From Catenulispora sp. GP43 (GTDB lineage: Bacteria > Actinomycetota > Actinomycetes > Streptomycetales > Catenulisporaceae): a stretch of 64,000 bases of DNA. How positions within the stretch are numbered: the first letter of the stretch is position 1; each line of letters begins with the position of its first letter. A program made the translations under genes and the position numbers. The notes below the pieces were generated by a model that saw only the letters and a list, made by a program, of their open reading frames with translations, made no database searches and had not been told where the DNA came from. Below, one piece after another: positions 36,895 through 47,296 of this stretch. The stretch covers positions 85,236 through 149,235 of the forward strand of contig NZ_JBGCCT010000030.1 of the NCBI RefSeq assembly GCF_041260665.1, in the 5' to 3' direction.

Positions 36895-38109
36895 ATGACG
36901 GAACGTACCCGAACGCCGCACGCTGTCCTGGTGCTGTTGAATCTGCCGGTGCCCGACGACCAGCGCGCCTGGTCTCAGGCCCTTGCGCTGCGCGACGACG
37001 GCGCACGGGTCACGGTGGTGTGCCCGGCGATCCGAGGACGCCTGGCCGGACGCGAGCGGATCGACGGCATCGACGTGATCCGGTTCCGCTCCTTCGAGGG
37101 CCAGGGCGCGCTCGCCACCGCGGCCGAGGGCATGTGGACCGCGGCCGCCGCGGCCGAGGCGGCCCGGGGCGCGCTGCGCTCCTCGCGCGCCACGACCCCG
37201 CGCGTGCTGCAGATCGGCAACCCTCCCGACCTGCTGTTCCCGCTCGCGTGGTGGGCCCGCCGGCGCGGCATCCGGACGGTGTACGACCAGCGGGACGTGG
37301 TCCCGGTGCTGGCCGAGTCGCGCGCCGGATTCAGCAGGCTGACGCCGCTCTTCCTGGCGGCCGAGCAGCGCATGATCACGACCGCGGACGTGGTGATAAC
37401 CCCTAGCGAGGAGCAGCGGGCGCGGATCCTGAGCCGGTACGGGCGCGACGCGCTGATCATCCGGACGGCGGAGGTGCCGCCGGCAGCCGCCGAGACCGAC
37501 TCAACAGCTGGCTCGGCGTCCAGTTCCGGCCCCAGCCCCGGCCTCGACCCCGACCTCACCATCGGCTACCTCGGCGTGGTCGGCGAACAGGACGGCCTCA
37601 CGGACCTCCTCGACGCCGTCGCCCTCCTGCGCGCCGACGGCGCCGCCGGCTTCCACGTCGCGGTCGCCGGCGACGGCCCCGCGCTGCCCGCCGCGCGGGC
37701 CGCCGCGACACGCCTGGGCCTGGACGACCTCGTGACCTTCCACGGCTGGCTGGGCCCCGGCGCCGTCGACACCTTCCTCGGCCGCATCGACGCGATGGCC
37801 GTGCCCGACCCGGACAACCCCTTCAACCACTTCTGCGCGATGAACAAGGTCACCCACGCGATGGCCCGCGGCATCCCCGTCGTGCTGCGCCCGCTGCGCG
37901 AGAACGTCCGCCTCACCGCGGGCCACGCCTACGAGGCCGCCGACATGACCATCCGCGCCTTCGCCGACGCCCTGGCCGCGTTCCTGAAGGACACCCCGGC
38001 CGCGCGTGCCGAGATCGCCGCCGAGGCCCGCGCCACGTTCGAGGCCCACCATTCGTGGCCTCATCATGCGCCCCGCTACGTCGCCGCCGTGTCCCCGACG
38101 CGCCACTGA
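36895..38109 (+). CDS. GT4-family (GT-B) glycosyltransferase
   Basis: 404 residues; GGGGAAG lies just before the ATG. The N-terminal half has LLNLPVPDDQRAWSQALALRDDG and QIGNPPDLLFPLAWWARRRG with YDQRD, as in WbuB/FNL-type transferases. The C-terminal half has TIGYLGVVGEQDGLTDLLDA, VAGDGPALPAARAAA and VPDPDNPFNHFCAMNKVTHAMARGIPVV. A Ser/Gly/Pro linker at about 200-217 joins the lobes. It transfers a hexose or N-acetylhexosamine from a nucleotide donor, identity unknown. A strong bidirectional hairpin follows. Confidence 0.85.
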   Translation: MTERTRTPHAVLVLLNLPVPDDQRAWSQALALRDDGARVTVVCPAIRGRLAGRERIDGIDVIRFRSFEGQGALATAAEGMWTAAAAAEAARGALRSSRATTPRVLQIGNPPDLLFPLAWWARRRGIRTVYDQRDVVPVLAESRAGFSRLTPLFLAAEQRMITTADVVITPSEEQRARILSRYGRDALIIRTAEVPPAAAETDSTAGSASSSGPSPGLDPDLTIGYLGVVGEQDGLTDLLDAVALLRADGAAGFHVAVAGDGPALPAARAAATRLGLDDLVTFHGWLGPGAVDTFLGRIDAMAVPDPDNPFNHFCAMNKVTHAMARGIPVVLRPLRENVRLTAGHAYEAADMTIRAFADALAAFLKDTPAARAEIAAEARATFEAHHSWPHHAPRYVAAVSPTRH

Positions 38110-38120
38110 GCACCGAGCAA

Positions 38121-38148
38121 CCCTGACGCCCTCATCCGAGCGTCAGGG
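38121..38148. terminator. Bidirectional terminator hairpin
   Basis: Perfect 9-bp arms CCCTGACGC (38121-38129) and GCGTCAGGG (38140-38148) with a 10-base loop. It lies between the convergent genes ending at 38109 and 38152, so it can serve both. No long T-run follows. Confidence 0.7.
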
Positions 38149-38151
38149 CCC

Positions 38152-38541
38152 TCACTCGTTCAATCCCATCCCCCGCACGAACCCGCCGCGGGCCCGCCGT
38201 CCCCCGCCGAAGATCGCGTCCCAGTCGAACTCGTCCGGGATCTCGGGCAGCGACACCACCACCGCGCCGCCGTTCTGCTCGACGGCGTCACGCCAGGCGA
38301 GGACGCCCTGCACGCCTTCCGGGCCGCCCAGCGTCGGTATCAGGCACCCGCCGTCCGGCCCGTCGAGCACGCACACCGAGTACCCCGCCATGAGCTTCCA
38401 GCTGTCGCAGGTCGGCAGCAGCCCTTCCAGCGACGCCAACGCGGGGAACTCAGCGTGCATCGGCGCCTCCCCCAACACCAGCAAAGGCATCGGCCCCAGC
38501 ACGAACCGCGCGTTCTCCCGCGGCAGCAGCATCGCAGTCAT
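38152..38541 (-). CDS. Hypothetical protein, 129 residues
   Basis: A soluble acidic protein that I do not recognise. It has two in-frame ATGs close together (38541 and 38532); TACGGT 6 bases before the first would fit a leaderless start. The middle reads CDSWKLMAGYSVCVLDGPDG and the end EFDWDAIFGGGRRARGG. Codon usage is the same as the neighbours, and it has its own terminator downstream, so a real gene is likely. No partner gene suggests a role. Confidence 0.6.
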   Translation of the reverse strand: MTAMLLPRENARFVLGPMPLLVLGEAPMHAEFPALASLEGLLPTCDSWKLMAGYSVCVLDGPDGGCLIPTLGGPEGVQGVLAWRDAVEQNGGAVVVSLPEIPDEFDWDAIFGGGRRARGGFVRGMGLNE

Positions 38542-38587
38542 CGCGCCACCGTACCGGGGGCCTGATTATCTTTCACCCGTCGCGGAC

Positions 38588-39808
38588 TCACCCCAGCGCC
38601 GACACCCCGGCCCACGCCTTGTGCGTCGCGACCGCCTCCGGCTTGCCGAACCCGCCGCCGGCGACCCCCGGCAGCAGCACCAGGTTGCCGTGCTTGTTCA
38701 CGGCCCAGATGTCCGGCAGCCCGTCGCCGTTGGCGTCGCCCTTGGTGATCAGCAGCGGATACCGCGCGGCGCTCAGCCCGTGGCCGATCAGCACCCGCGT
38801 CGTCCCGTCCCCGAACGTGCCGTCGGCCGCCCCCGGGTAGCGCCAGACCTGGCCGGTCGCATCGTCCCGCGCGATCAGGTCGTGCAGCCCGTTCGCGGCG
38901 GGCACGACGCCGATGACGGTCCGGCCGCTCCAGCCGGCCCCGGCCGTGGCCACCGGCGCGTTGTAGCGGTCCATCACCACCGACGAGTACAGGAACAGCT
39001 GGTCGCCGACCTTGCCGACCAGGTCCGCCCGGCGGTGCCCGGTGAGGTCGCCCGGCGAGAACAGTTGCGTGAACGCCGGCCACGCCGTCGTCCCCGACGG
39101 CGGCGGGACCAGCACCTCCTGCGAGGGCGAGAACCCGCCGAGGCCGTCGCCGAACGCGTTGTACAGGTTGCCATTCTGGAAGACGAACAGGTCCTGGAAC
39201 TGGCCGCGCCGCTCGTCGCCGCCGCCGGCGATGAGCGCCCCGGTGAGGTTCGTCCCCGGCAGCGTGCCGACCGCCGGCGCCACCGAGCCGTCGCCGGTCC
39301 CGGCCGAGAACCGCAGGCCGCCGTCCGCGCCGATGGACAGCAGGTCGGTGCGGCCGTCGCCGTCGTAGTCGGAGTAGCCGTCGACCTGCGCGGTGCCGGT
39401 GAGCGAGAAGGTATAGGTCGTCGGCTGCGACACGTCTCCGGCGGCGTCCACGGCCTCGACGGTGAGCGTGTTGGTGCCGAACTGCGCCGAGCGCAGCGCC
39501 GGCGTGGTCGCGGTCCCGTCGGCGCCGGCCGCGACGTGCGCGTTGCTGCCGGGCGGCGTGGACAGCGTGCCGTTGAGGACGTAGTCGAACTCGACCACGC
39601 CGCTGGCGGCCGGCACCGAGAAGGTGAACGTCCCCGGCGTCCGGATCACCGGTCCCGGCTGCCCCACCGGCGGAAAGACCGCCGAGGTGACGGTCGGCTG
39701 CGGGACCGTGCCGGCGGTGGCCGGACCCGAGGCGAAGACCCCGGCTCCGGCGGCCGCGACGCCGGCCGCGAGCAGTATCAGGGCACGACGAGTCAATGGT
39801 TGGACCAT
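38588..39808 (-). CDS. Secreted FG-GAP/VCBS-repeat protein
   Basis: 406 residues from the ATG at 39808 (GGGGGG about 9 bases upstream; a TTG further up is less likely). The signal peptide has twin arginines (PLTRRALILLAAGVAAAGAG), so Tat export is possible, with cleavage near ATAG. An Ig-like domain at about 35-135 (FTFSVPAASGVVEFDYVLNG) is followed by FG-GAP/VCBS repeats with Ca-binding loops, DYDGDGRTDLL and KGDANGDGLPDIW, forming part of a beta-propeller. It probably binds carbohydrate or protein outside the cell; no enzymatic motif is seen. Confidence 0.8.
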   Translation of the reverse strand: MVQPLTRRALILLAAGVAAAGAGVFASGPATAGTVPQPTVTSAVFPPVGQPGPVIRTPGTFTFSVPAASGVVEFDYVLNGTLSTPPGSNAHVAAGADGTATTPALRSAQFGTNTLTVEAVDAAGDVSQPTTYTFSLTGTAQVDGYSDYDGDGRTDLLSIGADGGLRFSAGTGDGSVAPAVGTLPGTNLTGALIAGGGDERRGQFQDLFVFQNGNLYNAFGDGLGGFSPSQEVLVPPPSGTTAWPAFTQLFSPGDLTGHRRADLVGKVGDQLFLYSSVVMDRYNAPVATAGAGWSGRTVIGVVPAANGLHDLIARDDATGQVWRYPGAADGTFGDGTTRVLIGHGLSAARYPLLITKGDANGDGLPDIWAVNKHGNLVLLPGVAGGGFGKPEAVATHKAWAGVSALG

Positions 39809-39890
39809 GATGGAACCCCCCTGAAGCAAAACCCCGTACTCCCCGGAACCAGGGGAGCGCAGCCATGGTACGTCGCGCTGACCTGGTGGG

Positions 39891-40787
39891 CTACCTCAAC
39901 TGCCCCGCCGCCCCCACGCGCCCCACGACTTCCATGAGCGCCGCTCCCAACGGCGCCTCGATCCGCGTCGAGGCGTACCGGTCGCCGCGGGTGACGCCCT
40001 GGTTGACGATCACGACCGGCTTGCCCGCCTCGGCCGCCCGCCGCACGAAGCGCAGCCCCGACATCACCGTCAACGACGAGCCGAGCACCAGCAGCGCCTC
40101 GGCCCGGTCCACCAACTCGTTGCACCGCTCGACGCGCGTCTTGGGCACGTTCTCACCGAAGAACACGACATCCGGCTTCAGCACCCCCTGGCCGCAGGAC
40201 TCGCAGTCCACCGGCCGGAACCGCAGCACCGCGTCCTCGGCCAGGTCCACGTCGCCGTCGGGGTTGATCCGCGCCGCGACCCCGTCGAAGACCGGGTTGG
40301 CCTCGTTCAGCCGGCGCTCCAGTTCCGTCCGCCCGCTAAGCGTCCCGCAGGTCAGGCAGATCACCCGGTCCAGGCTCCCGTGCAGGTCGACGACCTCCGG
40401 CAGGGTCCCGGCGGCCTGGTGCAGCCCGTCCACGTTCTGCGTGATCACCCCGGCCACGTGCCCGGAGGCCCGCAGCGCCGCGACCGCCCGGTGCCCGGTG
40501 TTCGGCTGCGCGCCGGCCATGGCCCGCCAGCCGAGGTGGCTGCGCGCCCAGTACCGCTGGCGGGCCTGCGCGCTGCCCGCGAAGTCTTCGTAGGTCATCG
40601 GCGTGTGTTTGCGCAGCGCTCCGGATTTGCCGCGGTAGTCGGGGATCCCGGACTCCGTGGACAGCCCCGCGCCGCTCAGCACGACCACCCCGCGTCCGGC
40701 CACCAGGTCCACCATGGCGTCCAGGCTCGTCGTGCGCGGAAAGTGCTCGCCGGTCGGCTCCCATGTCAACGTCGGTCGCGTACGCAC
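39891..40787 (-). CDS. Sir2-family NAD-dependent protein deacylase
   Basis: 298 residues from a GTG at 40787; the longer open frame upstream runs into the divergent promoter. NAD site: VVLSGAGLSTESGIPDYRG; core: TQNVDGLHQAAG; catalytic His in DLHGS. A structural zinc site is formed by the pairs CLTC and CESC about 50 residues apart. LKPDVVFFGENVP and LVLGSSLTV complete the sirtuin signature. It removes acetyl or longer acyl groups from lysine while consuming NAD. The first Cys pair is followed by a longer insertion than in CobB, as is usual for actinobacterial members. Confidence 0.92.
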   Translation of the reverse strand: MRTRPTLTWEPTGEHFPRTTSLDAMVDLVAGRGVVVLSGAGLSTESGIPDYRGKSGALRKHTPMTYEDFAGSAQARQRYWARSHLGWRAMAGAQPNTGHRAVAALRASGHVAGVITQNVDGLHQAAGTLPEVVDLHGSLDRVICLTCGTLSGRTELERRLNEANPVFDGVAARINPDGDVDLAEDAVLRFRPVDCESCGQGVLKPDVVFFGENVPKTRVERCNELVDRAEALLVLGSSLTVMSGLRFVRRAAEAGKPVVIVNQGVTRGDRYASTRIEAPLGAALMEVVGRVGAAGQLR

Positions 40788-40927
40788 TCCACCAGCGTAA
40801 GCGCCGCCCCCGACGGCGCGACACGCCGCGATGAGCGGGGACCCGCCCACCTGCCCATTCTGTGGATGACCCGGGACTACGGTATGTGCGCGTAACGGAC
40901 ATATTGCCCGCCAGAAGGGACGTCCTC

Positions 40928-42142
40928 GTGAGCCAGCCCTCGCCTGCGCAGCTGCCGTCGATCCTGCCGGGGCCCCGGCCCGACGGGGCGGACGAGGCGG
41001 CGACACCGGAGCAGCGGTACCGCGCCGCCAACGAAGCGGCACTGAAGATCACCCGTCGTGCCGGGATCTGCCTGTGCATGATCGTGAAGAACGAGTCGGC
41101 GGTCATCGAGCGCTGCCTGGCCTCGGTCCGCGGCCTGGTGGACTACTGGGTCGTCTCCGACACCGGCTCGACCGACGGCACCCAGGACCTGATCCGCGCG
41201 GCGATGGCCGGCATCCCCGGGGAGCTGCACGAGGACCCGTGGCAGAACTTCGGCCACAACCGCTCGCTGAACCTGGAGCACGCCCGCGGTAAGTCCGATT
41301 ATCTGCTTCTCATCGACGCCGACATGGTCCTGCGCCAGAGCGGCGACCTGCCGGCGCTGACCGCGGACTCGTACATGATCCGGCACAGCGGCGACGTGGA
41401 GTACCGCAACAAGCGGCTGATCCGCGCCGACCTGCCGTGGCGCTACGTCGGCTCCACCCACGAATACCTCACCACCGACGGCCCCGACCGCCAGCTCCAC
41501 CTCGACGAGCTGATGGTCGACCACTTCGCGGACCGCGGCTCGCGCGCCGACAAGTTCGAGCGCGACGCGCGCCTGCTGTCCGCGGACCTGGAACGGGACC
41601 CGGACAACGCGCGCACGGTGTTCTACCTGGCCCAGACACGGCGCGATCTCGGCGAGCACGACGCGGCCGCCGCCTTGTACCGGCGGCGGGCGCGGATGGG
41701 CGGCTGGGTCGAGGAGGTCTACTTCTCGCTGCTGCAGATCGGCGAGCTGGCCGCGGAGGCCGGCGACTGGCCGACGGCGATGACCACCCTGGTCGAGGCC
41801 TGGGAGTACCGGCCACAGCGGCTGGAGGCGCTGTACGAGCTCACCTCGCGGCTCAGGCTGCGCGGGCAGTATCAGGCGGCTTACGCGTTCGCCAACGCCG
41901 GCGTCGGCGAGCCGCAGCCGGACGACGTCCTGTTCGTCCGTCCGTGGGTCTACCGGTGGGGCTTGCTGTTCGAGCTCTCCATCAGCGCGTACTGGGTCGA
42001 CGACTTCGTCGCCTCGGTGCGCGCCTGCGACATGCTCCTCGCGATGCCAGACCTGCCCGATCTGCATCGGCGGCAGACCGCCTCCAATCGCGAACTGTCC
42101 TTGCAGCGGCTCGCCGAGTCCCGTCGTTCATATGAGAAATGA
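40928..42142 (+). CDS. Glycosyltransferase-like protein with TPR-like C-terminus
   Basis: 404 residues from the GTG at 40928 (AGAAGGGA 7 bases upstream). The N-terminal GT2 domain has ICLCMIVKNESAVIERCLAS, VVSDTGSTDGTQDLIRAA and LLLIDADMVL, as in SunS/TPR-containing GT2 proteins. The acceptor region has WRYVGSTHEYLTT. From about residue 210 come helical repeats (LERDPDNARTVFYLAQTRRD and the following stretches) of TPR type. The combination is seen in GT2 enzymes that glycosylate peptides or act on long chains. The substrate is unknown. It is separated from the polysaccharide cluster by the sirtuin. Confidence 0.8.
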   Translation: MSQPSPAQLPSILPGPRPDGADEAATPEQRYRAANEAALKITRRAGICLCMIVKNESAVIERCLASVRGLVDYWVVSDTGSTDGTQDLIRAAMAGIPGELHEDPWQNFGHNRSLNLEHARGKSDYLLLIDADMVLRQSGDLPALTADSYMIRHSGDVEYRNKRLIRADLPWRYVGSTHEYLTTDGPDRQLHLDELMVDHFADRGSRADKFERDARLLSADLERDPDNARTVFYLAQTRRDLGEHDAAAALYRRRARMGGWVEEVYFSLLQIGELAAEAGDWPTAMTTLVEAWEYRPQRLEALYELTSRLRLRGQYQAAYAFANAGVGEPQPDDVLFVRPWVYRWGLLFELSISAYWVDDFVASVRACDMLLAMPDLPDLHRRQTASNRELSLQRLAESRRSYEK

Positions 42143-42358
42143 GGATTCCCGGATCTGCGGGCGTGGCGTTCCGATAATTCTCTGTTACGTCCCGTGAGCG
42201 TGGCCCGACCTCGGCATATCGGCCGAGCGAGTGAGAAACCAGCGATGCCGTTTCGACCGATTCCGGTATCGGGAAATGAGACGTCTGAGAACAGTCGTCA
42301 ATTCTCACGTCCGGTCCGGACGTGCCCACAGCTCCACTTCCGAAAGGGTTCCTCCAGC
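42143..42358 (+). promoter_or_regulatory. Upstream region of the collagen-like gene
   Basis: 216 bp, AT-richer than the flanks. It contains three small palindromic elements: CTCGGC-atatcg-GCCGAG near 42212, CCGAT-tccggt-ATCGG near 42259 and AGACGTCT near 42280. They could be regulator sites, or chance in such DNA. GAAAGGG before the ATG is the likely ribosome-binding site, although its spacing is long. Confidence 0.35.
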
Positions 42359-43660
<1,302 letters not shown>

Positions 43661-43676
43661 ACCGCCTCACCCCGCT

Positions 43677-43710
43677 CGGCCCCGTCGCATCCGCGGCGGG
43701 GCCGTTCTTC
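43677..43710 (+). terminator. Intrinsic terminator of the collagen-like gene
   Basis: CGGCCCCG (43677-43684) pairs with CGGGGCCG (43697-43704), followed by TTCTTCG. It stands 17 bases after the stop codon. Confidence 0.75.
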
Positions 43711-43856
43711 GTCTCGCCTCACGCCTCCACAGGATCGCTGCGCTGTCCGGCCATCGCATCAGAGCCGTCCCCAGCTCCCGACCCGACCGCCTACTGGACA
43801 CCGGGCAGCGTCAGCGACAAAACCGCTGCTACCGCCGAGAACCCCACCGACCGGCC

Positions 43857-44408
43857 GGCTTCGCGAAGCTGACCATGGAGTCGGTCGCCGCCCGCGCCAA
43901 GACCGGCGTCGCGGTCCTGTACCGCCGCTGGCCCAACAAAGACGACATGGTCCTGGCCGCCATCCGCCACTACGGCACGACGCATCCCGTCGAGGCCCCC
44001 GACACCGGAAGCCTGCGCGGCGACATGATCGCCTTCTTCACCGGCTTCGGCGTGGCCCGGGTGGGCTTCACCGCGATCGTCAGCGCCACGTTCGCCGGCC
44101 TGCTGGACACCACCGGCATGACGCCCGCCGAGGTGCGCGAGAAGGTGCTGACGGACGGCTCGCGCTGGTCCAGAACGATCTACGGCCGGGCCCACGACCG
44201 GGGTGAGATCGACCTGACCGCGATTCCGACGGCGGTCCTGCGATGCCCTTAGACCTCCATGCGTCACGAGATTCTGATGACGCACAAACCGATCCCGCCA
44301 GAGCGCATCCTGGAGATCGTGGACGACCTGTTCATGCCGCTGATCAATCTCCACCGCCCGACTCAGGCTCCTACGACTACGATCGGTACGACACACCAAG
44401 TCGGGTGA
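43857..44408 (+). pseudogene. Decayed TetR-family regulator
   Basis: The frame opens within GFAKLTMESVAARAKTG, the second half of a TetR helix-turn-helix, but the preceding helix and start are missing (upstream residues do not fit). The ATG at 43875 would give 125 residues ending at a TAG at 44250. Family-like sequence continues past it: RHEILMTHKPIPPERILEIV and DDLFMPLI, typical of TetR C-termini, to a TGA at 44406. Between 44243 and 44257 the fitting residues (MPLDL) are in another frame, so a base seems lost near 44242 and one gained near 44258. I read this as a pseudogene that once regulated the monooxygenase downstream. Confidence 0.7.
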
Positions 44409-44423
44409 AAGCGGGCCGAACGA

Positions 44424-45572
44424 GTGCGCATTCTGATCATCGGGGGCGGCATCGCCGGATCGGCCGCCGCGCTGGCCCTGCACCAGGCGGGATTCGAACC
44501 CGCCGTCCACGAAGCGCACCCCGACTCCGGCGAGGACCTCGGCGCCTTCCTCACGTTGGCCGGCAACGGAATGCGCGCGTTGGGCCAACTCGGCGCCGCC
44601 GAACTGGTCGCCGCACGCGGCTTCCCGCTGACCGCGCTGCGCCTGATCGACGCCGCCGGCGCCGAACTCGCCGCCTCTCCCCTCGGCGACGTCGAAGACC
44701 CGCTGACCCGCTACCAGTGCCTGCGCCGCGCAGACCTCGCCGCAGCCGTCCAGCAGGAAGTTCGGCGCCGCGGCATCCCGCTCACCCACGGCTCCCGACT
44801 CAGTTCCCTGACTGAAGAATCCGCCGGTATCACCGCGAGCTTCACCGACGGCCGGACCGCGACCGCCGACCTCCTCATCGGCGCCGACGGCCTGAACTCA
44901 CGAGTACGGGCCCTGATCAGCCCGGCCGAACCGCGCTACGCGGGCCAGAAAGTCTTCTACGGCTACACGACCGAGGCCGCACCGCCCGACCACCGCGCCA
45001 CCATCACCATGATCCGAGGCAGCGCAACGGCTTTCGGCTACACGTGCTCCCCTACTGACGAGACCTTCTGGTTCGCACGCGTCACCAGCCCCCGCGCCAC
45101 GCCCGGCGAGATCGCGACCACGACACCGGCCGCATGGCGCGACCACCTCGTCCCCCTGCTCCGCCCCGACACCACACCCGCCGCGGACATCGTCGCCGCC
45201 ACCGGCGACCAGCTCATGGTGACCAACGCCGTCGACCTGCCCCTGGGCCTGCGCTGGCACACGCCCCGCGCGGTGCTCATCGGCGACGCCGCCCACGCCG
45301 CCTCGCCGGCCACCGGCCAGGGCGCCTCCATGGCGCTGGAGGACGCGGTGATCCTGGCCAAGGCTCTGCGCGACGCCCCGACCACGGCCGAAGCACTCGC
45401 CGACTACGACCGGCTCCGCCGCCCCCGTGTCGAGAACAACATCGCGTCCAGCGCCGCCCTGAGCGCCGGACGCCCGCCGGCGACGCCGAAGACGCCGCCG
45501 CTCACCGACGAAGAGCTGATGCGGCAGTTGTCCTGGACGACTCCGCTACCCGGGTCTCGGCCTGATCAGTGA
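44424..45572 (+). CDS. FAD-dependent monooxygenase (PHBH/TetX-like fold)
   Basis: 382 residues from the GTG at 44424. The FAD Rossmann motif is ILIIGGGIAGSAAALAL, the second site LIGADGLNSRVRALI (DG motif), and the third LIGDAAHAASPATGQGASMA (GD motif). LEDAVILAKAL follows. Group A flavin monooxygenases hydroxylate aromatic or polyketide substrates with NAD(P)H; a TetR regulator next to one is often a drug-inactivation pair. Here that regulator is broken, so expression may be constitutive. The stop lies in a 20-bp tandem repeat shared with the convergent gene. Confidence 0.88.
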   Translation: MRILIIGGGIAGSAAALALHQAGFEPAVHEAHPDSGEDLGAFLTLAGNGMRALGQLGAAELVAARGFPLTALRLIDAAGAELAASPLGDVEDPLTRYQCLRRADLAAAVQQEVRRRGIPLTHGSRLSSLTEESAGITASFTDGRTATADLLIGADGLNSRVRALISPAEPRYAGQKVFYGYTTEAAPPDHRATITMIRGSATAFGYTCSPTDETFWFARVTSPRATPGEIATTTPAAWRDHLVPLLRPDTTPAADIVAATGDQLMVTNAVDLPLGLRWHTPRAVLIGDAAHAASPATGQGASMALEDAVILAKALRDAPTTAEALADYDRLRRPRVENNIASSAALSAGRPPATPKTPPLTDEELMRQLSWTTPLPGSRPDQ

Positions 45573-45600
45573 CACGCAACCCTGATCAGTGACACGCGAC
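45561..45600. repeat. 20-bp tandem duplication holding two convergent stop codons
   Basis: Two adjacent 20-bp copies (45561-45580 and 45581-45600) differ at one base (A/G). The monooxygenase stop TGA (45570-45572) lies in the first copy. The stop of the minus-strand gene (45586-45588) lies in the second. Each copy contains the palindrome TGATCA. Confidence 0.9.
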
Positions 45601-47055
45601 CCCGGTGATCTTCATCGTGGTGAGGTCGACGGTATAGGTCGCCGTACCGATCGTAGGAGCGTCCGACCGATTCCCGTCAGTCGGAGCACCCAGGACGCTG
45701 ATTTCGACCGACTCGTTGTTCCCGTTCACAGTGCCGATGCCCTTCGCCGACACACCGAACGGATCCTTGTCGGCGCAGAGCAGCGGGACCTTCCCCGTCG
45801 TGGTCAGGTCAGTCTGGAACGCATCGGCCGACGCGAAGTACGGCGCCACCTCCGACGTGGGCTTCGCACCGGAGCTGACGAGCGAACGTTCCCGGGCATA
45901 GGCCTGAAGCGCATACATCACCAGGGCGTCGGCGGGGTCGCCGCCATAGGTGTGCGAATCCTTGCCGGCGGCAGCGATGTCCGAGGCCGGGATCGATGGC
46001 AGCCCCTCGCAGATGACGCGCTGAACGTCTCCGGTGGAGGGATCCACGAAGAGGTCCGCAGGGTTCGAATACGTGACCTGATCGTAGGAGTAGCGCCAGG
46101 CGGCACCGGCGGACGTGGTCACCGGAGCGTAGAAGACCCAACTGCCCGGCAGGTACTGCGCGCAGACATTCCATTCGCCATCAAATTCAGGCGCGGCTGC
46201 ATCTTGAGAGGTGGGCGCGTAGGCGTGGCTGGACCTGATCTCCTTGCTCGGTATCTGGTCCATGCCATAGGTGCTCACGATGAACGACAGGCCCGCATAG
46301 CCGGGCATCGCCGACGCCACGCACTTGATCGACTCGATCTTGCCGCTCGCATCCACGTCGACCGAGGCCGCCTTGGGCGCGAGCTTGCCCTTGTCGAAGA
46401 GGTCCACCCGCACCGTCGCCCCGGACCCCGATTCCGCAGCGACAGGCGTCTCGACCACGGCGAGCGTGGACGCCTTCGCGCCACAGGTGGCGCCGGCCGT
46501 CGGTTTGCCCGCGGAACTCCAATAGGTGTGGAACTGCGAGGCGCTGGCGAAGAGTGTCGGCGTCGCAGCCGCGTCACTGGCCATATGGCCGTTGGGATCG
46601 AGCGCGTGCTGAACGATGCCGTAGAACGTCCCGACTCCCGCGCCGGCGATCGGCGCCGCCAGGCCCGCCTGGCCCGCAAGGATCTGCGGGGCAGTCGGGG
46701 GTGCGGAGGGCTGCGTGCTGGGAGTCGTCGCGGCGGCCGCGGGCGCTTCCGAGCTCTGGCCGCCGGCGGCCGGCGTCGCAGACTTCTTGCTCAGCACGCC
46801 TGACTCGACGACGCCGAAGCCCCCGCCGGCGAGCACCACGACGACGGTGGCGACGACGAGCGGGACCCGCGACCGGCGCCTGCCGACTCGCGCCTCACCT
46901 CGCCACTCGTCCCGGTTCTGGCCCCGGTCCTGGCCCCGGCCCTGGCCCTCGTACGGCGCCCGACCGCGGTACTCGTGCCCGCCGTCATATTCATCGCGCC
47001 CGCCATACTCGTCATACGAATCGCGCCGCTCACCGAGCTCACCGCGTTCCCGCAC
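45586..47055 (-). CDS. Membrane-anchored extracytoplasmic protein of unknown function
   Basis: 489 residues, GTG start. The cytoplasmic N-terminus (1-60) is a low-complexity Arg/Asp/Glu/Tyr/Gly segment (EYGGRDEYDGGHEYRG and GRGQDRGQNRDEWRGEARVG). One membrane helix lies at about 64-84, then an Ala/Pro/Thr/Ser linker (90-125). The outside domain of about 360 residues has Cys residues that may form disulfides and two similar halves of beta-rich sequence (for example NVCAQYLPGSWVFYAP). I do not recognise the family. The layout is like actinobacterial anchored sensor or lipoprotein-like proteins. Confidence 0.7.
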   Translation of the reverse strand: MRERGELGERRDSYDEYGGRDEYDGGHEYRGRAPYEGQGRGQDRGQNRDEWRGEARVGRRRSRVPLVVATVVVVLAGGGFGVVESGVLSKKSATPAAGGQSSEAPAAAATTPSTQPSAPPTAPQILAGQAGLAAPIAGAGVGTFYGIVQHALDPNGHMASDAAATPTLFASASQFHTYWSSAGKPTAGATCGAKASTLAVVETPVAAESGSGATVRVDLFDKGKLAPKAASVDVDASGKIESIKCVASAMPGYAGLSFIVSTYGMDQIPSKEIRSSHAYAPTSQDAAAPEFDGEWNVCAQYLPGSWVFYAPVTTSAGAAWRYSYDQVTYSNPADLFVDPSTGDVQRVICEGLPSIPASDIAAAGKDSHTYGGDPADALVMYALQAYARERSLVSSGAKPTSEVAPYFASADAFQTDLTTTGKVPLLCADKDPFGVSAKGIGTVNGNNESVEISVLGAPTDGNRSDAPTIGTATYTVDLTTMKITGVACH

Positions 47056-47296
47056 TCCCGACCCTCCCGATCACTCGACCCATCCCTCGGCCCATCACTC
47101 GACAGCCCCAGCCCCCACCGCTATGACGTCCGACACAGAGCGGCGTTCCCACCCGTGACCGAATCGTGACTGCCGCACCGACGCCCGGGCCAGGCGGAGA
47201 TCGGGGCCGGTACAGTTGCTCGGGTTGCGCTCCAGCAGCCCCGGCCGTCCGCCCCACCGGCTTCCAGGCCCGATCCCCGAAGAGAGCCGGAAGGCG

